A stretch of 16,796 bases of DNA from JBBIRT01 sp037441725. GTDB lineage: Bacteria; Desulfobacterota; BSN033; UBA1163. Numbering within the stretch: the first letter of the stretch is position 1; the number at the start of each line of letters is the position of its first letter. The DNA is taken from positions 1-16,796 of the forward strand of contig JBBIRT010000070.1 of assembly GCA_037441725.1 (NCBI GenBank), written 5' to 3'. A program made the position numbers and the translations under genes. Positions 6,995 to 13,336 of this stretch are shown in pieces. The notes below the pieces were generated by a model that made no database searches, had not been told where the DNA came from, and saw nothing but the letters and a program-made list of their open reading frames with translations.

Positions 6995-7390
6995 ATGATC
7001 AAGATTCCAAAATCTATTTATGAAGCGATGATTGAACACGCCCGGCGAGAGGCTCCACTGGAATGTTGTGGGATCTTAGCAGGAAAAGTGGGAATGGTTA
7101 AGAAGGCCTTTGAAATGAGAAATGAGGAGCAGAGTTCGGTTCGATATTCAATCTCCCCTCAAGAACAGATGAGGGTTTTTGAGAATCTGGAGAAGGAGTC
7201 TCTCGAGATGATTGGGATCTACCATTCTCACACCCATACTCAAGCCTATCCATCGGAGACCGATGTGAAAATGGCCTTCTATCCTGATATTTCATCGATC
7301 ATCATTTCTTTAAAAGATGAGATCCCGGTGGTTAAGGCTTTTCGGATTAAAAAAGATGAAATTGATACTGAAGAGATTCAAGTCATTTAA
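6995..7390 (+). CDS. JAMM/Mov34 (MPN+) zinc metalloprotease of sulfur-carrier systems
   Basis: 131 residues with a complete JAMM zinc site: E23 in PLECCG, then H77-S-H79, seven residues, S87 and D90. Size and motif match Mec of mycobacteria, HcyD of Wolinella and QbsD. These enzymes either trim residues beyond the Gly-Gly of a carrier or hydrolyse an amino acid from it. Here both jobs may be needed: the carrier has an 80-residue extension to remove, and a carrier-amino-acid adduct would form at the PLP enzymes. It begins 6 bases after the Sec rhodanese stop with only a weak AGG before the ATG, so translation probably depends on coupling, and thus on readthrough of the upstream UGA. Confidence 0.9.
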   Translation: MIKIPKSIYEAMIEHARREAPLECCGILAGKVGMVKKAFEMRNEEQSSVRYSISPQEQMRVFENLEKESLEMIGIYHSHTHTQAYPSETDVKMAFYPDISSIIISLKDEIPVVKAFRIKKDEIDTEEIQVI

Positions 7391-7410
7391 GTTTTTTCGG
7401 TGGAGGGACG

Positions 7411-8433
7411 ATGAGGGAAGTCTTATCCATTAACAGAGAGAGAAGATATCAAGAGAATGTGAAGGAAAGGATCTCGTTTTCACTTCTTTCACATATTGGG
7501 AATACCCCTCTGATCCAGATCCAGCAATTGACCAAGCATCTCTCGGAGGTGCAAATCTTTGCAAAGGCAGAATGGCTCAATCCAGGAGGATCTGTCAAAG
7601 ACCGGGCAGGATTAAAAATTATTGAAGAGGGAGAAAAATCCGGACAACTCGTAAGAGATAAGATGATTCTTGACTCTACCTCTGGCAACACTGGAATTGC
7701 TTATGCGATGATCGGGGCCATTAAGGGATATCGAGTGGAATTGGTGGTTCCCGAAAATATCAGTGAGGAGAGAAAAAAAGCCCTGGAGGCTTATGGGGTT
7801 GAACTGATCTTCACCGATCCCTTATTGGGATCAGATGGGGCACTCATTGAGGCGCAGAAGATCTATCGGGCGAACCCAGAAAAATACTTCTTTGCAAATC
7901 AGTATAATAATCCCTCCAACTGGAGAGCCCACTATGAGACCACAGGGGTTGAAATCTTCCATCAGACGAGAGGTAGGGTAACCCATTTTATAGCAGGGGT
8001 GGGGACAGGTGGAACCCTTGTTGGGACAGGTAGAAGGTTAAGGGAATTCAATCCACAGATTAAACTCTTTGGGGTCCAACCTGACTGTGGCTTTCATGGG
8101 ATTGAGGGGCTTAAACATATTGAAACCGCCATCCGTCCTGGTATTTATGATGAGACTCTCTTGGATGGCACATTCTTTGTTAAAACAGAGGATGCATATG
8201 AAATGGCGAGATGTCTGGCCAGAGAGGAGGGTTTATGGGTCGGGCCATCCTCAGGAGCGGCTCTATGGGCATCGTTGAAGTTGGCGGAGTCCATTGAAGA
8301 AGGGTTGATCGTAACCATTTTCCCAGATGGGGGGGCAAGGTATCCTGAGTACTGTTCTGATTGTGAAAAACAGAAAAGACGTCTTTCCCTGAGATATCCA
8401 AGATCAATCTTTCCAACCTACCCAATCTTATAA
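7411..8433 (+). CDS. cysM-like: Cysteine synthase family PLP enzyme (CysK/CysM-like)
   Basis: 340 residues of fold-type II PLP enzyme. The PLP lysine is K63 in GGSVKDRAG, the substrate loop is STSGNTG (89-95), and the phosphate-binding glycine loop is GVGTGGTLVGTG. It belongs to O-acetylserine sulfhydrylases or related enzymes. Mycobacterial CysM, the CysO-dependent enzyme, uses an Arg (R220) after EP to bind O-phosphoserine; here the same place reads QPDCGFHG, so that Arg is absent and the serine donor cannot be assigned. The C-terminus has YCSDC and a basic tail longer than in CysK. Position between the JAMM gene and Thi4 supports use of carrier thiocarboxylate. GGAGG at 7402-7406 fixes the start. 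About 20 N-terminal residues precede the core. Confidence 0.85.
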   Translation: MREVLSINRERRYQENVKERISFSLLSHIGNTPLIQIQQLTKHLSEVQIFAKAEWLNPGGSVKDRAGLKIIEEGEKSGQLVRDKMILDSTSGNTGIAYAMIGAIKGYRVELVVPENISEERKKALEAYGVELIFTDPLLGSDGALIEAQKIYRANPEKYFFANQYNNPSNWRAHYETTGVEIFHQTRGRVTHFIAGVGTGGTLVGTGRRLREFNPQIKLFGVQPDCGFHGIEGLKHIETAIRPGIYDETLLDGTFFVKTEDAYEMARCLAREEGLWVGPSSGAALWASLKLAESIEEGLIVTIFPDGGARYPEYCSDCEKQKRRLSLRYPRSIFPTYPIL

Positions 8434-8453
8434 GAGGAAAGGAGTATTCCTTC

Positions 8454-9254
8454 ATGACAGAGAAGAAGAAGAGTATATTTACCCCTATAAGCGAAAAAGA
8501 GGTGACCCGTGCAATTGTAGATGGATTTGCACGTCAGTTCATTGAATATGTGGAGAGTGATTGTCTCATTATTGGAGGAGGACCCAGCGGGTTGATGGCT
8601 GGAAGGGATTTGGCCTTAAAGGGATTGAAAACGTTGATCGTTGAGAGAAACAACTATATTGGGGGAGGGTTCTGGATTGGTGGATATTTGATGAATAAGG
8701 TGACCATTAGGGAACCTGGTCAGGAAGTCCTCGAAGAGTTGAAGATTCCTTTTGAGGAGGTAACAAAAGGGCTTTTTGTTGCTGATGGTCCCCATGCCTG
8801 TTCAAAATTGATTTCTTCTGCTTGTGATGCAGGGGTTAAGTTCGCCAATATGACGATCTTCGATGATATCATCTTAAGGGAAGGGAATCGCGTCTGTGGT
8901 GCGGTGGTCAATTGGACTCCTGTGCAGGCCCTTCCCCGAGAAATTACCTGTGTTGATCCCATTGCCCTCGAGGCGAAAGTAGTGGTTGACTCAACAGGTC
9001 ACGATGCCAGTGTGGTTAAAAAACTTGAGGAAAGGGGCATTCTTAAAACCTCTGGCTATGGGGCCATGTGGGTTGAACAATCTGAGGATCTGGTCGTTGA
9101 ACATACCGGTGAGGTTCATCCAGGACTGATTGTAACAGGAATGGCCGTGGCAACGACTTATGGACTTCCAAGAATGGGTCCAACCTTTGGAGCCATGTTG
9201 CTCTCAGGGCGAAAAGGGGCTCAGGTCATTCTTAGAAAGATGAACAAAAATTGA
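8454..9254 (+). CDS. thi4: Thi4-family thiazole synthase (ribulose-1,5-biphosphate/ADP-thiazole type)
   Basis: 266 residues, the usual prokaryotic Thi4 length. There is a dinucleotide-binding GGGPSG (41-46), an acidic VERN strand end (63-66), and the C-terminal PRMGPTFGAMLLSGRKGA block (239-256), all Thi4 signatures. Thi4 builds the thiazole of thiamin from NAD, glycine and sulfur. The sulfur-donor position lies before a (V/M)DP motif: yeast uses Cys205 (CCMDP) and is consumed, while M. jannaschii has His and uses sulfide. Here the residue is C166 in TCVDP (codon 8949-8951). It may be single-turnover, or resulfurated by the neighbouring relay. AAAGGAG at 8438-8444 precedes the start. Confidence 0.9.
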   Translation: MTEKKKSIFTPISEKEVTRAIVDGFARQFIEYVESDCLIIGGGPSGLMAGRDLALKGLKTLIVERNNYIGGGFWIGGYLMNKVTIREPGQEVLEELKIPFEEVTKGLFVADGPHACSKLISSACDAGVKFANMTIFDDIILREGNRVCGAVVNWTPVQALPREITCVDPIALEAKVVVDSTGHDASVVKKLEERGILKTSGYGAMWVEQSEDLVVEHTGEVHPGLIVTGMAVATTYGLPRMGPTFGAMLLSGRKGAQVILRKMNKN

Positions 9255-9264
9255 CGACGAAAAG

Positions 9265-10071
9265 GTGAAACAGATTTTCGAATGTATTCCTTCTTCCATC
9301 AGGATTTATGAAGAAGGAGAAAATATCGGGTTAAATTTAAATGATTTGAAGGAGTATCTCCAGGCAAGGACAGCCATCCAAGTCCTTTTGGAAGGAAATA
9401 TATATCAAAGACTTTCGGAACCTATAGACCTTATGGCTCGAAGGTTAGCCCGATTAAGGATTAAAGATCCGCTGAAGGGGGTGCTGCCTAAAATGGTTCT
9501 TGAGGGGGAAGTGAATTATGAAAAAGAGCGATTGAAAGATCCAAACTGGAAGGCCTTTGGAATTCTCTATGAAGGAATGATTTATCAACAGGTGATTAGT
9601 GATTTCATTTTAAAAGAAAGTTTTAATAATCAACCCTGTATGATTCTCCTCACGAATCAACTTATCGGGACATGGGACCAAGATCATTTGCGATATCATA
9701 TCCGGACAAGCCTCTATGGGTTTCCCCATATTATTTCCATACCTGGTTTGGTGATGGGGCCAGCAAAACCCAGAGAATTTTATCTCAAAAGACAAATGGG
9801 AGTTCCGATGGAATTATTAAAAGAGGAGTATAAAGGGAGGTTTCTTGAGCATGGGGATTGGAGGATGACCGAGGTGTTAAAAGGATATGTCATGCAGGCA
9901 CTCTTTTATCATCTAACAGGAAACCCCTTCTGTGAGGATCCTGAATGTCGTCTCTTCAACAGTCATTGGCAAGAAGAGATGATTCATGCCCAATTGGATG
10001 GGATCTATGAATTTTGTCCGAGGCACGAGGAGATTTTGAATAAGGTAAGAGATAGAGTTTCAATAAGATAA
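9265..10071 (+). CDS. Archaemetzincin-like protein, DUF6775-type, without a visible HExxH
   Basis: 268 residues, starting at GTG. The C-terminal part has C223-EDPE-C228-RLFNSHW and later FC251-PRH254, which resembles the structural zinc site of archaemetzincins (CPxxxCxMxFSN...FCxxC). However, the segment before it, where HExxHxxGxxH should stand, reads VMQALFYHLTGNPFC and keeps only one His. It would therefore be a catalytically dead or re-purposed relative. I believe it corresponds to DUF6775 ('putative metallopeptidase'), recalled but not checked. It starts 10 bases after Thi4 and is last in the operon, so thiamin or carrier maturation is possible. The start is uncertain: GTG overlaps the AAAGGTGA purine run, and no nearby in-frame ATG exists. 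Confidence 0.7.
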   Translation: MKQIFECIPSSIRIYEEGENIGLNLNDLKEYLQARTAIQVLLEGNIYQRLSEPIDLMARRLARLRIKDPLKGVLPKMVLEGEVNYEKERLKDPNWKAFGILYEGMIYQQVISDFILKESFNNQPCMILLTNQLIGTWDQDHLRYHIRTSLYGFPHIISIPGLVMGPAKPREFYLKRQMGVPMELLKEEYKGRFLEHGDWRMTEVLKGYVMQALFYHLTGNPFCEDPECRLFNSHWQEEMIHAQLDGIYEFCPRHEEILNKVRDRVSIR

Positions 10072-10087
10072 GCAATCCAGACATGCA

Positions 10088-10157
10088 GCTCTTGGTCCCC
10101 AAAGCGCTTAAACCTTTACCCCCCTAAGGTTAAGCTTTGGGGCCAAGAGCCCTTTTA
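10088..10157 (+). terminator. Long hairpin terminator ending the sulfur operon (C6-loop family, copy 1)
   Basis: GCTCTTGG (10088-10095)/CCAAGAGC (10143-10150), then CCCCAAAGC (10097-10105)/GCTTTGGGG (10134-10142), then TTAA-CCTT/AAGG-TTAA form an almost perfect arm with one-base bulges and loop TACCCCCCT. CCTTTT follows. It starts 17 bases after the last stop codon. Loop and outer arms recur in the hairpin at 10580-10675. Confidence 0.75.
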
Positions 10158-10163
10158 AATGAG

Positions 10164-10445
10164 ATGAAAAGAACATTCATAAGCGTCATAGCAGGCCTTA
10201 TAATTTTTGGAATCCTTCTGTCCTATGTCCCTATGATTTCTGTTGAGGCATGTTCGGGGATAGGTCATTTGCAAAAAGTGAATTTAAATTGCGGAAGCCT
10301 CTTTCATTGTCCGTTTATTTTAACTATAGGTTTTCTAATGAACTTCCATCTTCCTCTTAAAGGAAGTGTAATTTTAATCAGCCATCTACCTAATACTAAA
10401 TTAATTGCACAAACCATCTTTCATCCTCCAGAACATCCCTTTTGA
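10164..10445 (+). CDS. Small secreted/anchored protein of unknown function upstream of cus genes
   Basis: 93 residues starting MKRTFISVIAGLIIFGILL, a clear signal peptide or signal anchor, then VEACSGIGH, LNCGSLFHCPFI and a second hydrophobic stretch, ending TIFHPPEHPF. Cys (about 3) and His residues (about 7) could bind metal. Short proteins with a CGxLFHCP-like motif and an xIFHPPE end occur, as I recall, near CusCBA/CzcCBA efflux operons, but I cannot name a family. No good ribosome binding site precedes the ATG, and the gene sits immediately after the operon terminator, so expression signals are unclear. It is separated from the TolC-like gene by 280 bases containing two dyads. Confidence 0.5.
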   Translation: MKRTFISVIAGLIIFGILLSYVPMISVEACSGIGHLQKVNLNCGSLFHCPFILTIGFLMNFHLPLKGSVILISHLPNTKLIAQTIFHPPEHPF

Positions 10446-10521
10446 GGATATTATTTTGAGAGGATGGGGAGTGAAAATTTTATTGAGAAATAAAGTTTTT
10501 TTTATCCCAATATACATATTT

Positions 10522-10569
10522 TACCCTATTGACCTAAACGAATATTAGGAATAGGGTAACCTATATAGG
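10522..10569. promoter_or_regulatory. Near-perfect dyad and adjacent palindrome upstream of the cus operon, candidate operator
   Basis: TACCCTATT (10522-10530)/AATAGGGTA (10550-10558) and inner CCTAA (10533-10537)/TTAGG (10545-10549) surround loop ACGAATA, with GA bulged. Right beside it is the 10-bp palindrome CCTATATAGG (10560-10569). No U-run follows the dyad, so an operator fits better than a terminator. I see no convincing -35/-10 pair around it, though TATACATATT at 10511-10520 could be a -10. Confidence 0.45.
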
Positions 10570-10579
10570 GAAAAAAAAG

Positions 10580-10675
10580 AAAAGCTCTTGGCTAAAGGCC
10601 TAAAAATGAGGGCCTTTTTGCGAAACCTTCACCCCCCTAAAGGTTTTAGCTCATGCCAAGAGCTTTTTTTTCTTT
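10580..10675. terminator. Branched hairpin followed by U8, terminator or structured leader of cus operon (C6-loop family, copy 2)
   Basis: AGCTCTTGGC (10583-10592) pairs with GCCAAGAGCT (10655-10664), extended by AAA/TTT outside. Inside are two side hairpins: AAAGGCC (10594-10600)/GGCCTTT (10611-10617) and AAACCTT (10623-10629)/AAGGTTT (10640-10646) with loop CACCCCCCTA. A U-rich run follows on the plus strand and an A-rich run precedes it, so it can terminate in both directions. It lies 51 bases before the TolC-like gene, so it could also act as an attenuator. Confidence 0.6.
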
Positions 10676-10725
10676 CTTAAACAAAAAGGTGGATTTCGAT
10701 CCTATAGAAAGAAGGTGATGAATCT

Positions 10726-12018
10726 ATGATTAGGTGGCCTTTCTTCATAAAAAAGGTTTTTTTATGTTTTTTTGTCCTAATCCCTCTCTCTTCTTTTGCC
10801 CAATCAGAAAATATAGTTAAATTAGATTCATTGATTGAGGAAGTCCTGGAGAATAATCCAGAGATCCGAGCTGCTCAGAGAAGATGGGAGGCTTTTAAAG
10901 AGAAGGTGCCTCAAGCCCGTTCACTTCCAGATCCAATGTTGGGTCTTGGAATAATCAGCCTGCCGACCAATTTCAGTCTCAGAGACGAAGACATGACGAT
11001 GAAGGAGATCTCCATCTCACAAATGTTTCCCTTTTATGGGAAAAGGAGACTGATGGGGGAGATGGCAGAAAAAGAGGCAGAGGCAGTATTGAATGAGATT
11101 CAAGAAAAGATGAATCGGATTATCAAAGAAGTAAAATCGACCTATTTTGAACTTTCATATAACTATCGATCCATTGAAATTACCCAAAAGAATAAAGAGA
11201 TTCTTGAAAATTTTATAAAGATTGCAGAAACCCAGTATTCGGTTGGGATGGGAGTCCAACAAGATGTGATTAAAGCCCATATAGAGGTCTCAAAAATGGT
11301 CGATGAGCTTCTCATGCTAGATCAGAAGAAAAAAGCTCTTGAGGCCAAATTGATAGCCCTACTCAATCGTCCATCCGATAGCTCATTCGGAAAACCTGAG
11401 GAAGTCAATTTTAAAAAGATTCCTCTTTCCATTGAGGAACTTCAGAAGATGGCTATCGATATCAATCCCACTCTTCAGGGGATGAGGAAGATGATTGAGG
11501 CAAAACAGAAGGCCCACGAGCTGGCTAAAAAAGAATACTACCCTGATCTTACCTTCAGGGTTGCCTATGGCCAGAGAGATAACGGGCCGGAGATGAAACG
11601 AAGAGATATGCTGACCGGGATGGTGGAGATCAATATTCCTATCTTCTATCAATCGAAACAGGGTCGAAAGGTCGCCGAGACAGTGGCTGAGATTCAATCC
11701 ATAGAGGCTCAATATCGAGCGATGAAGAATGAGATCCTTTCCATGATCATAGATATGACCTCAATGATTCAGAGGGTGGAAAGACAGATAGAGCTTTATA
11801 AAACAGGGATTATTCCACAGGCAAGTCTTCAGGTAAGTTCAGCCATGAGTGCCTATAGAGTTGGGAAGGTTGATTTTATGACCCTTCTGGATAGTCAGAT
11901 GACCCTATATCAATACGAATTAGATTATTACCGGGCCCTTACAGAGTATGAAAAGAATAAGGCAAATTTAGAAGCAGTGATTGGAAAACAAATCTTCCAA
12001 AAGGGAGAAGGAAAATGA
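10726..12018 (+). CDS. cusC-like: TolC/CusC-type outer-membrane efflux channel
   Basis: 430 residues with a Sec signal peptide, likely cleaved after SSFA (residue 25), and no lipobox, unlike E. coli CusC. The body is two repeats of long amphipathic helices, with a family-typical LDSLIEEVLENNPEIRAA start (about 33-50) and QARSLPDPMLG (63-73). It forms the outer-membrane exit duct of the Cu/Ag efflux complex. AAGGTGAT at 10712-10719 drives translation. The stop codon overlaps the next ATG (ATGA at 12015), giving coupling to the adaptor gene. The length is slightly below classical TolC, as common in heavy-metal efflux members. Confidence 0.88.
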   Translation: MIRWPFFIKKVFLCFFVLIPLSSFAQSENIVKLDSLIEEVLENNPEIRAAQRRWEAFKEKVPQARSLPDPMLGLGIISLPTNFSLRDEDMTMKEISISQMFPFYGKRRLMGEMAEKEAEAVLNEIQEKMNRIIKEVKSTYFELSYNYRSIEITQKNKEILENFIKIAETQYSVGMGVQQDVIKAHIEVSKMVDELLMLDQKKKALEAKLIALLNRPSDSSFGKPEEVNFKKIPLSIEELQKMAIDINPTLQGMRKMIEAKQKAHELAKKEYYPDLTFRVAYGQRDNGPEMKRRDMLTGMVEINIPIFYQSKQGRKVAETVAEIQSIEAQYRAMKNEILSMIIDMTSMIQRVERQIELYKTGIIPQASLQVSSAMSAYRVGKVDFMTLLDSQMTLYQYELDYYRALTEYEKNKANLEAVIGKQIFQKGEGK

Positions 12019-13250
12019 AAAGAATGATCTATTTCATCCTATTTTTAGTCATTTTAATTACAGGATGTGAAAGGCTGAAAGAAAAGGCATCTCTTCAGGA
12101 AGAAAAAAAAGATGAGGAGAAGAAGATTGGGGTGGTAAAGAATATTGATCTTATGGAGGAAATGAAAGGATTAACCATGGAGTCGATCCAGAAGGAAGGA
12201 AAGATGCAGGAAGTGACTCCTGGGACTGTTCAGATCACTCCCGAACGTCAGCAATTGATAGGGGTTAAAGTGGGGCCAGTAGAAATGAGACCTCTCGAGA
12301 AGGTAATCCGAACGGTGGGAAGAATCGATTTCGATGAGAGAAAGGTAGTCACCATTTCTCCAAAGATTGGAGGCTGGATTGAAGATCTCTATGTCGATTT
12401 TACAGGAAGATATGTGAGACAGGGGGAACCCCTTCTCACCATCTACAGCCCAGAACTGGTCTCTACCCAGGAGGAGTATCTTATCGCTCTGCAGGCGAAG
12501 AAGGATTTGATGAAGAGTCCATTTTCAGAGGTGGTGGCAAGTGGGAACTCCCTTGCGGAATCTGCCAAACGCCGTCTCAAGCTTTGGGATATCAACGACG
12601 ATCAGATCAAAGCCCTTGAGGAGACCGGGCAGGCAAAGAAGACGCTTACTCTCTATTCTCCTTTTAGTGGATTTGTCCTTGAAAAGATGGCCTATAAGGG
12701 AATGAATGTGATGCCAGGAATGGCCCTCTTCAAGTTAGCTGATCTCTCTGTGGTCTGGCTCTATGCAGATATTTATGAATATGAACTTCCATTAATTCAC
12801 TTGGGACAGGTAGCATCAGTTCAGCTCTCTTATCTACCCGGTCAAACCTTCACAGGAAAAGTGATCTATATCTATCCATCTCTCAATCCTGAGACTCGAA
12901 CAGCGAAGGTGAGATTTGAATTTCCAAATCCTCACGGAAGGTTAAAGCCAGAGATGTATGCCAATGTGGAGATAAAAGTTTCCTTAGGAAGAAAGTTAGT
13001 GGTTCCTGATGGGGCAATCATTGATACAGGCCTAAGACAGATGGCCATTGTGGATAAAGGGAACGGCTATTTTGAGCCGAGAGAGGTAAAGGTCGGAGCT
13101 AAGGTCGATAATTATTATGAAGTGATAAGTGGACTAAAATCAGATGAGAGAGTTGTAACCAGTGCCAATTTCCTTATTGACTCTGAATCGAAATTGAAGG
13201 AGGCAATGGGAAGTATGGTCGGAATGGAACATATGGGGCATGGGAAATAA
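12015..13250 (+). CDS. cusB: CusB-like periplasmic adaptor lipoprotein (membrane fusion protein)
   Basis: 411 residues starting with a lipoprotein signal (LITGC, acylated C18). Residues about 70-95 begin the MFP core (TPERQQLIGVKVG). The lipoyl/hairpin part contains ISPKIGGWIEDLYVDFTG (114-131) and the RQGEPLLTIYSPEL block (135-148), typical of CusB rather than AcrA. The C-terminus ends GMEHMGHGK, a short Met/His tail that may bind Cu(I) or Ag(I). A Glu/Lys-rich linker precedes the core. It links the inner-membrane pump to the channel. The gene overlaps its upstream partner by 4 bases. An 86-base stretch without an evident gene follows before cusA. Confidence 0.9.
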   Translation: MKRMIYFILFLVILITGCERLKEKASLQEEKKDEEKKIGVVKNIDLMEEMKGLTMESIQKEGKMQEVTPGTVQITPERQQLIGVKVGPVEMRPLEKVIRTVGRIDFDERKVVTISPKIGGWIEDLYVDFTGRYVRQGEPLLTIYSPELVSTQEEYLIALQAKKDLMKSPFSEVVASGNSLAESAKRRLKLWDINDDQIKALEETGQAKKTLTLYSPFSGFVLEKMAYKGMNVMPGMALFKLADLSVVWLYADIYEYELPLIHLGQVASVQLSYLPGQTFTGKVIYIYPSLNPETRTAKVRFEFPNPHGRLKPEMYANVEIKVSLGRKLVVPDGAIIDTGLRQMAIVDKGNGYFEPREVKVGAKVDNYYEVISGLKSDERVVTSANFLIDSESKLKEAMGSMVGMEHMGHGK

Positions 13251-13336
13251 ATAGACCCAAGATCTCTGATTAAAGGTTTAATGTCTAACTTCCATCTCCG
13301 ATCTGGAATTTGGAATCTACGATTAGAGGAGGTCCC

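Noticed and set aside
9252..9254. UGA ending Thi4 read as selenocysteine
   Set aside because: The protein is already full length for the family, and the next codons are unlike any Thi4 tail.
10443..10445. UGA of the small gene read as selenocysteine
   Set aside because: The 16 codons after it show no domain continuation, and FHPPEHPF looks like a natural end.
10577..10675. Known metal riboswitch (for example NiCo) upstream of the efflux genes
   Set aside because: I could not match the conserved core of a known metal riboswitch; the structure looks like a terminator with shared repeats.
13251..13336. Promoter or terminator between cusB and cusA
   Set aside because: No stable hairpin with U-run and no convincing -35/-10 pair was seen; the genes are probably co-transcribed.
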